This document shows, piece after piece, positions 48,897-57,309 of a DNA stretch of 64,000 nucleotides; the first letter of the stretch is position 1, and each line of letters starts with the position of its first letter. A program made the translations under genes and the position numbers. Source of the DNA: Ectobacillus funiculus. GTDB lineage: Bacteria; Bacillota; Bacilli; Bacillales; Bacillaceae_G. The stretch covers positions 1-64,000 of the forward strand of contig NZ_SCFM01000027.1 of NCBI RefSeq assembly GCF_004138295.1, in the 5' to 3' direction. The notes below the pieces were generated by a model that saw nothing but the letters and a program-made list of their open reading frames with translations, searched no databases and was not told the DNA's origin.

Positions 48897-49676
48897 ATGA
48901 CGACAAATATTTTCTTTTGCGGCTATTCATATCATACACAGCAATTTCACTCCCAACATAAGTCCGGATTCCCAGTCTATCTGTTCCGCCTGCAAACGGA
49001 AGGGATTTGTGAAGTAGTTGTTAAAGGAAGACGAATGGAACTTAAGAAAGGAGACCTTCTGCTTATTCAACCAGGGGATCACTATGAATTATTCGTTAAA
49101 GAACGCCAAAACAGCGGAGACTACCACTTAGCCTGTGAAGGGGCTTGGGTCGAAGAATGGTGGAATCGTTCCGCTAAACCAACAGTCTCCCGGATTGATC
49201 TTGACGAAAAGCTTCTCTCCCTCTGGCGCTATATCATTGTCGAAAAACGCAGGCCGCCGTCCCAGGAAAACGAAGAGCTTACGGAATACTTGCTTCGGTC
49301 GCTCTGTTTGTCTCTAGAGCGCACCATCAACGAAACAGCTCCCTCCTTCAGTTATCCGTATACAGTAACACGAATGATGCGATATATTGAAGAACACGCT
49401 ACGGCAGTATTTAAAGTTGAAGAAGTAGCGCAGCATGCCGGTCTCAGCGTCTCTCGATCCGTTCACCTATTTAAGAAAAGTGTTGGGAAGACAATGATGG
49501 AATATGCGCAAGAAGTCCGGCTATCAGCTGCAATGGAACGGATGAAATATACAACCATGACGCTTGAGCAGATAGCTGAAAGTTGCGGCTTTGGTGCCTA
49601 TCCTTATTTTCACAAGGTATTTAAGAAAAAATATGGCGTAGCCCCTGGAGCTTATAGACGTCTCAACTTAGACTGA
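48897..49676 (+). CDS. AraC family transcriptional regulator
   Basis: Regulator of 259 residues. A cupin-like sensor domain (about residues 5-95) contains KKGDLLLIQPGDHYELF. Two helix-turn-helix motifs follow (about 165-255): VEEVAQHAGLSVSRSVHLFKK in part and LEQIAESCGFGAYPYFHKVF. Divergent from the sugar operon, it is the likely activator of that operon with a sugar as signal. The ribosome site is AAAGGAG. Confidence 0.9.
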   Translation: MTTNIFFCGYSYHTQQFHSQHKSGFPVYLFRLQTEGICEVVVKGRRMELKKGDLLLIQPGDHYELFVKERQNSGDYHLACEGAWVEEWWNRSAKPTVSRIDLDEKLLSLWRYIIVEKRRPPSQENEELTEYLLRSLCLSLERTINETAPSFSYPYTVTRMMRYIEEHATAVFKVEEVAQHAGLSVSRSVHLFKKSVGKTMMEYAQEVRLSAAMERMKYTTMTLEQIAESCGFGAYPYFHKVFKKKYGVAPGAYRRLNLD

Positions 49677-49885
49677 GTATTGTCCAAGTTACTATTTCAT
49701 GCTCTTTAGCAAGGCTGATTCAGAAACGTAATCGTCGTACGCTTTATACCAGCCTTCCCCACCGATCAGAAATCATTTGTAATTCTGTTAAATTTTGTTT
49801 ACCTTTTCCCCATTTTCTTTATATAATATATAGTCAAAATCGAGTTGCAACAGAAAAACGGTTTCAGAGCCATGGGGGATTTAAA

Positions 49886-50488
49886 ATGCTAAAAAGAAGT
49901 ATCTTTTATATAGCCGGAATGATAATTGCCTGTACGGGTGTAGATTTGGTCATCAAAGTAAATATTGGCGCAGGTCCGTGGGATGCCTTTTATGCGGGAA
50001 CTTCCGAAAAAATAGGACTCTCTATCGGAACATGCGTGATTATCGGACAAATTGTATTTTTACTGATTAACAGTTTGCTATTAAGAAAGCGGCCAGCCTT
50101 TGAATCCGCTATCACTATTATTTTATGGGGACTTATTCTTGATTTTTGCATGAAATTTCTACTCAAAAATGTCTATCTTGCCAATTTACCTTTATTATCA
50201 AGATGGCTAGTTTTCTTGGCGGGAGTGATCTTCATCGGGATCGGAATCGGGGTTTATCTAACCTCTAGGTTCCCCTCCATGCCATATGATGGAACGATGT
50301 TAGCTATTGTGGAACGTTTCCGTTTAAACATGAACTTTTCAAGAACAATCCTTGAGGGAGCAGGATTGCTTGCTGCTTACTTCATAGGCGGACCTGTTGG
50401 ACTGGGCAGCGTTGTGTTTGTGTTCTTCCTAGGTGCCTTTATTCAAATTTGTAGTCGAGGAGCCGAAAAGCTGCTGCTAAAATCATAA
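49886..50488 (+). CDS. YczE/YitT-type membrane protein
   Basis: Integral membrane protein of 200 residues with five or six helices. It starts with a hydrophobic segment, then the motif GAGPWDAFYAGTSEKIGLSIG, repeated in weaker form as SMPYDGTMLAIVERFRLN. This pattern is typical of the YczE/YyaS family. Function is unknown; YczE affects antibiotic production in B. subtilis. The ribosome site GGGGGAT lies six bases before the ATG. Confidence 0.8.
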   Translation: MLKRSIFYIAGMIIACTGVDLVIKVNIGAGPWDAFYAGTSEKIGLSIGTCVIIGQIVFLLINSLLLRKRPAFESAITIILWGLILDFCMKFLLKNVYLANLPLLSRWLVFLAGVIFIGIGIGVYLTSRFPSMPYDGTMLAIVERFRLNMNFSRTILEGAGLLAAYFIGGPVGLGSVVFVFFLGAFIQICSRGAEKLLLKS

Positions 50489-50577
50489 GTTTGCAAAAAC
50501 TTATCCATTTGGGCTATACGAAGACTCATTGCAAAGTGAAGTTAACTCTTTTCTACAATGAATCAAGGGGTCTATAT

Positions 50578-50616
50578 AAAATATCTCTCCTAAAGAAACA
50601 TAGGAGAGATATTTTT
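50578..50616. terminator. Bidirectional intrinsic terminator
   Basis: AAATATCTCTCCTA and TAGGAGAGATATTT form a perfect stem with an eight-base loop. Repeat copy I starts two bases later. Confidence 0.88.
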
Positions 50617-50617
50617 G

Positions 50618-50750
50618 TAAAGAAAACTCGTTGATTGGCAAGCCCTGCCCTTGGGCGAAGACAGAGGCGTAGTTGCACTTACACTGTGTTCCTAAAATTT
50701 CTGACTACGTCGAATCACTTCTGGCTAGAAATTTATACTTTCCTATAGTG
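50618..50750 (-). repeat. Dispersed structured repeat, copy I (tandem, left unit)
   Basis: Complete long-form copy joined head to tail with copy J. The two share the junction AGTGTAAAGAAAACTCG, which defines the unit length as 133 bases. It carries the extra GCCC-TT-GGGC hairpin. Confidence 0.92.
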
Positions 50751-50886
50751 TAAAGAAAACTCGTCGATTGGCAAGCCCTGCCTTTGGGCGAAGACAGAGG
50801 CGTAGTTGCACTTACACTGTGTTCCTAAAATTTCCGGCTACATCAAACTCACTTCTAGCTGGAAATTGATACGTTTCTGCAGTACG
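50751..50886 (-). repeat. Dispersed structured repeat, copy J (tandem, right unit)
   Basis: Complete long-form copy next to the kinase gene end. It differs from copy I at many positions, mainly in the stems and the last 50 bases (CATCAAACTC, GATACGTTTCTGCAGTA), so the duplication is not recent or the copies arrived separately. Confidence 0.92.
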
Positions 50887-50896
50887 CAGAAATCTA

Positions 50897-51931
50897 TCAG
50901 CTTCGTTGTTTATCTAACACATCATCCATACACATCAAAATCAGCTTGTCTTGATTCACATCCAGCCAATCGGCTCTTCTGACAGCTTCATACACATATT
51001 TTTGGACAGTCTCAACCGGGTCAATCCCATCCCAATGGCGACCGAGAAAGTGGAGAAACACATCGAGTCTCCGAAGCTGGATGAGAAGCGGTATCATCGC
51101 TATTTCCGCTGCAGTCAGCTTCATAACACTGCCATATCCTGATAAAAGAGCATCAATTTTTGTCCAGATTATCGCCTCATCCTGACCTGGGCGAATACAA
51201 TCAGCTAAACAAACCGCCAGTTCCATCACCCGCAAATCATTTGTGACAAATTCAAAATCTAAAACTGCCGAGACTTCGCCCGCTTCATTCACTAGAATGT
51301 TAGAGCCGTTCAAGTCACCGTGAACAAGTTGGTGCGGCAGTTGCTTAAGCATAGGAATACTCTCCTGAAACACCGTAAGCTGCTTAGAAATATAGAGCAG
51401 TTCAGCAGCCTGCGCTGTAAATTCAGCTGGAGGATTCATACAAAAACGTATTACCTCTTGCAGGGAACAGCGGGGATGGGTGTTCTCAATTTCATAATAT
51501 GGTCTATAAACCGGAGCTTGATTTACTCCTACCTTTGCTAAAAACCGGGTTAATTGACCGGTTGTCCATCCAAAGGAACGGAGCTGAGCCGGGTCATCGA
51601 GCGTTGGATTGACACCATCTAAGAAACGGAATAATCCAGCAATCTTGCCGTCCTTCGTTCTCACAACCGTATCTCCTTCTGGCGTCATGATTGGCTCAGG
51701 TATACCAAACAAAAGCGGCAATTCCTTTAAGGCGAGTAGTACACTATGTTCATACCACACCTTATCCTCATCCTGGTGAGTTTCGTAAATACGCAGCACA
51801 TACCGCTCATCCTGCACCTCTACAAATCGGGTCGTATTGTTTGCACCAGTCCCCCCTTCCCATGTTCTCCAGCTGCCCTTAGGGAAAAACCTGACAAGAA
51901 TCTCGTCTATATATGCTTGCTCTTGTTTCAA
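50897..51931 (-). CDS. Aminoglycoside phosphotransferase-fold kinase
   Basis: APH/choline-kinase family protein of 344 residues. The catalytic loop LVHGDLNGSNILVN has the catalytic Asp, and VLDFEFV supplies the metal-binding Asp. The N-lobe includes ANNTTRFVEVQDERYVLRIYE. Family members phosphorylate small molecules such as homoserine, choline or aminoglycosides; the substrate cannot be read from sequence. I prefer the TTG preceded by AAAGGAAG over an earlier TTG ten codons upstream; both are uncertain. Confidence 0.8.
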   Translation of the reverse strand: MKQEQAYIDEILVRFFPKGSWRTWEGGTGANNTTRFVEVQDERYVLRIYETHQDEDKVWYEHSVLLALKELPLLFGIPEPIMTPEGDTVVRTKDGKIAGLFRFLDGVNPTLDDPAQLRSFGWTTGQLTRFLAKVGVNQAPVYRPYYEIENTHPRCSLQEVIRFCMNPPAEFTAQAAELLYISKQLTVFQESIPMLKQLPHQLVHGDLNGSNILVNEAGEVSAVLDFEFVTNDLRVMELAVCLADCIRPGQDEAIIWTKIDALLSGYGSVMKLTAAEIAMIPLLIQLRRLDVFLHFLGRHWDGIDPVETVQKYVYEAVRRADWLDVNQDKLILMCMDDVLDKQRS

Positions 51932-52105
51932 TCCTTCCGCTTCCTTTCCATGTTTCCACAATCTATATTTGAAGCAAGTCTAGCATTTTACAGAAGAAAA
52001 TACTATCCATACATATATTTTCATATATCGGAGGAAACAAGGCGGCAAGCATGGAATATGTACGTGCTTACCGATTTTAATTCCTTCAAATGAGGTGACC
52101 TTAAG

Positions 52106-53284
52106 ATGCAAATTCGCCAGTTAACGGATCAGGAATTTGATGAACGTGTGGAATTATCAATGTATGCTTTTCAATATGAGCTAACGGCTGAGGAAATGAC
52201 TGAAGCAAGATCCCGCTTTAAGCCAGAAGAAACATGGGGAGTATTCATCCAAAATCGATTAGCAGCCCAGTTAACATTAATCCCGCTGCAAATCTATCTA
52301 CATGGAAAAACATTCTCTATGGGAGGCATTGCCAGTGTTTCCACCTGGCCAGAATTTCGCCGGCAAGGTTTGGTTGCGCGCTTGCTTACGCATGCAATGG
52401 AACTGATGAAAGAAAATGGGCAGACCATTTCCTTTCTCACACCGTTTGCATTTGATTTTTACCGCAAATACGGCTGGGAAACATATATTGATTATAAAAG
52501 ATATGAAATAGAAACGGCGTTGTTTCCAAAAAGAAAGGAAACAGGAGGCCATGTCGAGCAGCATACAGGGAATATTGAGCTACTTAGCGGAATATATGAA
52601 GAGTACGCTTCCCGTTATAACGGTACATTGCGGCGTACGAAGGAATGGTGGGAAACCTCGGTACTTCGCCGAAAAAAAGGTCATGCAGCTGCTTATTTTC
52701 AAGAAAATGGAACTCCTAGCGGATACGTGCTTTATCAGGTGAAGCAGCGAGAGCTGACCATTCATGAATTCGTTTTTCTCAATGAAGAAGCGCGACAAGG
52801 GCTTTGGACGTTCTTAGCTAACCATGATTCTATGGTAGATAAGGCAATAGTAACTGCACCTATGGATGATGCGCTTCCTTTCTTGCTGCCGAATCCACGC
52901 ATCAAACAGGAAATTGTTCCTTATTTTATGGCACGAATTGTAGATGTAAAGTCATTTTTAGAGCAATATCCATTCCAATCATCTCACACTGCCTCAAAAT
53001 GGATAATGGACATAAAGGATGAACATGCACCTTGGAATAATGGTCATTGGCACATAACAATGAATGAAAATGGGCAGGCTGCGGTGAATAGATGGGAACA
53101 TCAACCAAAGGAAAACTTACCTATTTTAAGCTGTGATATCCAGACACTCACAGCTATAATGACCGGCTACCAAAGACCAAAAGATTTGCATCGCTACGGC
53201 AGACTCGGCGGAAAGGAAGAACAAATTGCACAGCTAGAATCTATCATTCCTGTTACAACGACTTATTTGCTCGACTTTTTTTAA
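52106..53284 (+). CDS. Eis-like GNAT acetyltransferase
   Basis: Protein of 392 residues with two GNAT domains and a C-terminal SCP2-like part, as in Eis (enhanced intracellular survival) proteins. The acetyl-CoA motif is VSTWPEFRRQGLVARLLTHA, followed by ISFLTPFAFDFYRKYGWE, both typical of Eis. Eis homologues acetylate amines including aminoglycosides. The ribosome site is GAGGTGA. The neighbour in the opposite direction is an APH-fold kinase, a pairing that could be coincidence. Confidence 0.87.
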   Translation: MQIRQLTDQEFDERVELSMYAFQYELTAEEMTEARSRFKPEETWGVFIQNRLAAQLTLIPLQIYLHGKTFSMGGIASVSTWPEFRRQGLVARLLTHAMELMKENGQTISFLTPFAFDFYRKYGWETYIDYKRYEIETALFPKRKETGGHVEQHTGNIELLSGIYEEYASRYNGTLRRTKEWWETSVLRRKKGHAAAYFQENGTPSGYVLYQVKQRELTIHEFVFLNEEARQGLWTFLANHDSMVDKAIVTAPMDDALPFLLPNPRIKQEIVPYFMARIVDVKSFLEQYPFQSSHTASKWIMDIKDEHAPWNNGHWHITMNENGQAAVNRWEHQPKENLPILSCDIQTLTAIMTGYQRPKDLHRYGRLGGKEEQIAQLESIIPVTTTYLLDFF

Positions 53285-53330
53285 TGCTGCACAACAGGCG
53301 AATGACGAAAATGAGGAATTAAGATGAATT

Positions 53331-53358
53331 TGGGTCCGATGCAAAGCAACCGGACCCA
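53331..53358. repeat. Hairpin after the Eis-like gene
   Basis: TGGGTCCG and CGGACCCA form a perfect eight-base stem around 12 bases. No T tract follows, so its role as a terminator is doubtful. Confidence 0.5.
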
Positions 53359-53399
53359 AGCTACGGAATCTTCCCTTTAGGCAGGGAAAGGATAGCACT

Positions 53400-53428
53400 A
53401 AAAAGGCAGGAAACAGAATCCCTGCCTT
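53400..53428. terminator. Terminator of a small leftward gene
   Basis: AAGGCAGG and CCTGCCTT pair around ten bases, with T5 following on the minus strand. Confidence 0.75.
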
Positions 53429-53439
53429 ATCATACTGAG

Positions 53440-53589
53440 CTACTTTCCTTGCTTTACATTCCCTTGCTTTGTGGATGTTTTTTCTGAAGCAGCAGCCTTA
53501 GAAAATTCATTGCTCGTCATATTTTCAATAGCCTGCCCTGCTGTCGCTGTAAAGTTCAGTTTGTGCTCTGGAATTCGTTGTCTGTTCAT
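53440..53589 (-). CDS. Small hydrophilic protein (49 residues)
   Basis: A short gene whose ATG lies eight bases after GGGGG; an ATG two codons earlier is too close to that site. The product is hydrophilic, with segments LNFTATAGQAIENMTSNEF and a Lys/Gln-rich tail. No membrane helix. I cannot place it in a family, though size and composition are like small spore proteins. A terminator follows directly. Confidence 0.6.
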   Translation of the reverse strand: MNRQRIPEHKLNFTATAGQAIENMTSNEFSKAAASEKTSTKQGNVKQGK

Positions 53590-53690
53590 AGTCATTGCCC
53601 CCTTTTCCCTCCTTATTTTTTTCTTATCCTATAGATACATACCTTACACTTTTTGTCTGAACATAATAGACAGATACCAGACTAACTCAC

Positions 53691-53942
53691 TTATTCAGCA
53701 GGCGCATGTTCTACAGCAATTTGATATGCAGCCAAAAGCGCTTCACTTTCTGAAGGATCAGAAATACCTACTAGGTACTGATTTCCTTCCTCTCCCTCAA
53801 TTTTCATCACGATTGTTTCATCCGCAGCCGTTAAAAGTGCATAAGATTCATCATTCATGTCAAACAATGCTTCTACAGCAAAATCCTTCCGATTACCCCG
53901 ATCATCTTCAACTGTAATATAATCCCTAGGTTCATCATGCAT
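53691..53942 (-). CDS. DUF1292 family protein
   Basis: Acidic protein of 83 residues. The family pattern is visible: YITVEDDRGNRKDFAVEALFD, then ESYALLTAA and EGNQYLVGISDPSE. DUF1292 proteins (YrzB type) are small beta-rich proteins of unknown function in Firmicutes. The ribosome site GAGAGG lies five bases before the chosen ATG, the second of two adjacent ones. Confidence 0.8.
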   Translation of the reverse strand: MHDEPRDYITVEDDRGNRKDFAVEALFDMNDESYALLTAADETIVMKIEGEEGNQYLVGISDPSESEALLAAYQIAVEHAPAE

Positions 53943-54066
53943 CATAACCTCTCACCTCACTAAAAGTACTTATGTATACTGTTCCCTTTGCCTTCAAAGG
54001 TTATAAGGTAATGAGGCAATCAGCATGCGCAACATGGGATTTTAGCTTACAAGCTACCATAAAGAG

Positions 54067-54556
54067 TTATCTCCAAAAGAAATAGTACCGTAATCGATAC
54101 GCACAAATCTCCTTTGTCCAATTCCATAAAATCCATTGATACTCCGGCAATACATCAAATCCGAGGCGAATCATATTATCCTCAAACAGGACTAAACCTT
54201 TAGAGCTACCACTTAGTTTTGCCATTGGCATATCCGCAATTAGTTTACTTACCTTTTCCTCATCATATTCCCACAGCCTTTTGGCCTTAGAGTCAGAGAA
54301 ATCCTTATCACGTCGATATTTCTTTTCCATGTAATATTGATGAAAATACGGTGCGGTCTCGCGTGATGTACAGATAATCGCCTGTGCAAATTTTAATATC
54401 CGCACCACGTTCAGCAGCCTGTTGAAGTGCTGATTGCAATAAACGAACTCCTGACCTCATAATGAAGGCGGTTAGGATATAGATGGTAGAAGATCGCTCG
54501 ATATATTGAACAACCGCTTCTCCCAATCGGCTTGTATAAAGCTCTATCTTACGCAT
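54067..54556 (-). pseudogene. Broken PLD-like/helicase N-terminus joined to an unrelated tail
   Basis: The first frame begins MRKIELYTSRLGEAVVQYIE and runs to RGADIKICTGDYLYITR. It is the PLD-like N-terminal domain found on some DEAD-box helicases that follow a MazG-like gene. After about 80 codons the frame stops. A second frame (FHQYYMEKKYRRDKDFSD onward, to RLRYYFFWR) continues about 95 codons and is not recognisable as helicase. The helicase core is gone, so a deletion has fused two genes out of phase. The ATG overlaps the upstream stop by eight bases, typical of coupling. Confidence 0.6.
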
Positions 54557-54875
54557 CCTGTACCTCAACTAAAAAAATCCGCTCCCCAAATCCCCCACGC
54601 TCCTCAGCCTTCCGCTCCCGAATCCGCTCTACCTCTTCTATATCTGCGCCGTGACACTTTGCGAGCGCATGTATCACTTCCAGCAAATCCGCCAGTTCCT
54701 CCAGCGCACTCTCGTCATCGGATGCCTGCAAATACTCCGTCAGCTCCTCCTGACTTTTTTTCTTCAACTCCTGTATGTATTCACTTTTTTCTAATCTTCT
54801 TGTTGTACATGTTTTCCCTGCTCGCTCAATAACTGCTGGAATATGGTCTCGTACAAGTTTATTGTAAATTGGCAT
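54549..54875 (-). CDS. MazG-like phosphoribosyl-ATP pyrophosphohydrolase family protein
   Basis: Protein of 108 residues, all helical. MPIYNKLVRDHIPAVIERAG is typical of the short phosphoribosyl-ATP pyrophosphohydrolase-like family. SALEELADLLEVIHALA carries the acidic residues of the metal site (ELADLLEV). It is not HisE, which is present in the his operon. It probably hydrolyses an unusual nucleotide. The broken helicase gene follows, and the two were probably an operon. The ribosome site is GGGGAGAGG. Confidence 0.82.
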   Translation of the reverse strand: MPIYNKLVRDHIPAVIERAGKTCTTRRLEKSEYIQELKKKSQEELTEYLQASDDESALEELADLLEVIHALAKCHGADIEEVERIRERKAEERGGFGERIFLVEVQDA

Positions 54876-55001
54876 GATTTTTCCTCTCCCCTTCGTCGAT
54901 TTTCTAATTCTATCATACCAAAATCCCTATTTCTTACATATCATCATACAACCTAAATATTTTCCCATCTCCCCTCATATTCTTATAGAGAGGTGATTCC
55001 C

Positions 55002-55139
55002 ATGCTAAACAAACTCGTTATGATTGCAATTCTTTCCCTCCTCCTTGCTCTCACCTACAAGGCATGGAAGCAGGGCAACCCTTCCGCCGCCGGTGAAGGT
55101 GCGGCAGCTTGTGTTCCCTCTTTTATTTTTCATGCATAG
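55002..55139 (+). CDS. Small membrane peptide (45 residues)
   Basis: A short gene with GAGAGGTGA six bases before the ATG. Residues 4-18 are hydrophobic (KLVMIAILSLLLALTY), then KAWKQG and a Gly/Ala-rich tail ending with a Cys. It could be a small membrane or exported peptide. I do not recognise it. The coiled-coil gene follows after about 40 bases. Confidence 0.55.
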   Translation: MLNKLVMIAILSLLLALTYKAWKQGNPSAAGEGAAACVPSFIFHA

Positions 55140-55177
55140 GATATTACAGCAAGTTAATGGAGAGGGGAGAAAAGAGA

Positions 55178-55948
55178 ATGGGAGTATTTATTAATCGAGA
55201 TAATCATCCCAATATCTATAAAAATAACCAAACCATTTATACGTCCAATCAAGAAATTGTACGGCGCAATGCTTTAACAGAGCTTATGAACGAACAGCAA
55301 AAAGCCACTATGGCACTTATCCAAGCAATAGCTGAGCTTAATATACGTTATGAGCAGCTTGAAGAAAAGCAAAGCAATCAGTGGAATGATATTCAAAATC
55401 AAATGAACAGCCTTACCGCAAATAGCCGTCAGCGTGAAGCATTTGAAAGTCAGCTGATGCAGCAGTTACACAGATTAGAGGAAAAAAGTATTGGTCTACA
55501 ATCGCTGTTGGAACATGAGGGTCAAGTCAAGCAATCACTCCTAGAGCAAGTGGATCTTCTACGTGAATCTAATCGCGAAATTGCAAGCCGCTTAGAGAAG
55601 AATGAGGCGACTAACGAGCAGCTCTCTTTGCAGTTAAACGAGCAGCTTGAGTTGCAAAAAGACGTCGTAGATACATTGACAAATCAGGAAGAAGTTCAAG
55701 CTGGAATGCTAAAGCGATTAGACAATCAAGAAGCATTAACGGAAAAAATCTCTCGTCAGCTCAATCATATCCGTTCTATTATTTTTGAAAGAACAAACTA
55801 TTTAGCCACCAAACTTGAAGATGGCTATAAATTAACGTCTTCCTATGTTTATAAATTCATGACAGGCTCTGATCAGCCATTAACCTTCTCCTTGATGAAT
55901 AATAAAAAGAAGGAAAAGGAAAAGGAAAAACAAAAACATTCCGACTAA
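55178..55948 (+). CDS. Coiled-coil protein, unrecognised
   Basis: Soluble protein of 256 residues, coiled coil from about residue 38 to 210, rich in Gln, Glu and Leu. The N-terminal 30 residues (MGVFINRDNHPNIYKNNQT in part) are not helical. The C-terminus ends in a Lys/Glu-rich tail. It lacks a signal peptide or membrane helix. I start at MGVFINRD, which has GAGGGGAG upstream; an earlier reading overlaps the small peptide gene. No function can be given. Confidence 0.7.
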   Translation: MGVFINRDNHPNIYKNNQTIYTSNQEIVRRNALTELMNEQQKATMALIQAIAELNIRYEQLEEKQSNQWNDIQNQMNSLTANSRQREAFESQLMQQLHRLEEKSIGLQSLLEHEGQVKQSLLEQVDLLRESNREIASRLEKNEATNEQLSLQLNEQLELQKDVVDTLTNQEEVQAGMLKRLDNQEALTEKISRQLNHIRSIIFERTNYLATKLEDGYKLTSSYVYKFMTGSDQPLTFSLMNNKKKEKEKEKQKHSD

Positions 55949-56001
55949 AATCCTTAACACAACAGGGATTTAACTAAAACTATCGTCTATTATGAGAGAA
56001 A

Positions 56002-56033
56002 GGTAACAGTTTTTATAGCTGTTGCCTTTTTTA
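56002..56033 (+). terminator. Intrinsic terminator after the coiled-coil gene
   Basis: AAAGGTAACAG and CTGTTGCCTTT pair around nine bases, with T3 following. One G-T pair. Confidence 0.82.
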
Positions 56034-56046
56034 ATGAAACTTATAA

Positions 56047-56400
56047 GAAAAGGCGTCCTATCTTGCTTATAAAAACATTCTTATTATTAGCGATAATATC
56101 ATCCGACGGGGTGCAATCGGGACGTTATTAGTGGGACTCACTTACGGTTTTTTCACAAATTGGGGATTTTTCAAGCAGAGATGGGTGGGGGTGAAATTTG
56201 TTCTTTATATGATCCAAACCATTGTTGGCATCTTTGTTGTGGACAAGCTGATGGTAGCAAATATAGAATTACTGGAAACCCAAAAAGAATTGGCTTTAAG
56301 CAATCCCGTTTTTCTTCAAAATCACGAGATCAGACAATATACTGTATTGTTTCAAGTTGCCGTCACGATTTTCATTATTTCATTTTTAAAACCTTGGTGA
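56047..56400 (+). pseudogene. 5'-truncated membrane protein gene (DUF2269-like)
   Basis: An open frame of 117 codons with no start until a GTG 28 codons in, which has no ribosome site. It reads SDNIIRRGAIGTLLVG, then TNWGFFKQRWVGVKFV, and later LSNPVFLQNHEIRQY. It holds two or three hydrophobic helices and resembles DUF2269/CopD-like integral membrane proteins. The first helix and the start are missing, so this is a remnant. Confidence 0.5.
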
Positions 56401-56449
56401 AAGAGAAAACTTCCATTGCAATAAAAAATTTCATTTAGTTGTTGCGAAT

Positions 56450-56497
56450 AAAAACACTAAAAGCGTGGTTATGTACAATCTCGCTTTTAGTGTTTTT
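56450..56497. terminator. Bidirectional intrinsic terminator
   Basis: AAAAACACTAAAAGCG and CGCTTTTAGTGTTTTT form a perfect 16-base stem around a 16-base loop. Confidence 0.88.
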
Positions 56498-56563
56498 ATC
56501 ATTTCATTTTTGCTCTTTCTTCTTTTTTCACTATGACTGATAGTAATGCCGCTCCTTCCCTGC

Positions 56564-56686
56564 TCACATAGCGTACTTAAATAACCCAATTGCTACAAGA
56601 TCCGCTAGTGCATGTGCAATCCATGAGGCATACACATTTCTTGTTTTAGTAAAAATGACTCCGAGCTTGCTGAAGATACTAGCATC
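56564..56686 (-). pseudogene. CPBP (CAAX) membrane protease remnant
   Basis: A 40-codon frame after an in-frame stop reads SKLGVIFTKTRNVYASWIAH and then ALADLVAIGLFKYAM. The IAHAxxDL pattern is the last conserved motif of CPBP family intramembrane proteases (third motif His). The rest of the gene is missing. Confidence 0.55.
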
Positions 56687-56704
56687 TCAGAACTTGTATA
56701 TTCG

Positions 56705-57178
56705 TTAATTATCACGCTCTTCTCCTTTATCATTCAAGCGTTCTTCTAAATCCCTAAGGATTCTTTCAATGAACTTTGGAATTTTCACACCGCTTTGTTG
56801 CAGGTTTTCAATAATGGAAAGGGCTTCGTTCGCTGCATAAAACCAAATGGTAATATTTCGAATCATCCCTGATTCATTGAATATACCAAAAGGAGAATCA
56901 TTTGCTATTAACACACTTGCACCTTCAAATAGGATTTTGTCAAATAGATGACTAACAATAATTGCAATAAATAGAAGTGCTTTTTTGAAAATTCCCCTCC
57001 ACCCAATCCTGCGCGATACGTTTCCTAATACAACTCCTTTGGCAAAGCCTGTGAAATAATCAATAATTACGAGCACACATAAAACCTTTAAGCTTTCGTC
57101 CCATGCACCAAATAACCATAAGCCGGCTTCCCCTAGCCATGCTGCAACTGGCGCAAAATTGATGCCTTGTAGATACAC
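56705..57178 (-). CDS. Phage-type holin (toxin secretion/phage lysis holin family)
   Basis: Membrane protein of 157 residues. Its middle reads CVLVIIDYFTGFAKGVVLG and SRRIGWRGIFKKALLFIAII, the signature of the phage holin 4 family, with three helices between about 18 and 85. A charged C-terminus follows. Holins let endolysins cross the membrane. The start is a GTG with AAGGAGG six bases upstream. The same frame stays open for about 40 codons upstream. No endolysin gene is nearby, so this is an isolated or domesticated holin. Confidence 0.8.
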   Translation of the reverse strand: MYLQGINFAPVAAWLGEAGLWLFGAWDESLKVLCVLVIIDYFTGFAKGVVLGNVSRRIGWRGIFKKALLFIAIIVSHLFDKILFEGASVLIANDSPFGIFNESGMIRNITIWFYAANEALSIIENLQQSGVKIPKFIERILRDLEERLNDKGEERDN

Positions 57179-57309
57179 ATGGTTCCTCCTTTGCAAGAAG
57201 TGAGAAAGAAAGATAGATGACGACTGCACGTATCTTATAAGCAAAACAAGCGATCTTTTTTGTTCAGCATAAGGATACTCATATTGATCGACATCTTCCA
57301 TCCACTCTC

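Noticed and set aside
50618-50886. CRISPR-like array
   Set aside because: There are only two 133-base tandem units that are members of a dispersed family, with no spacers and no cas genes.
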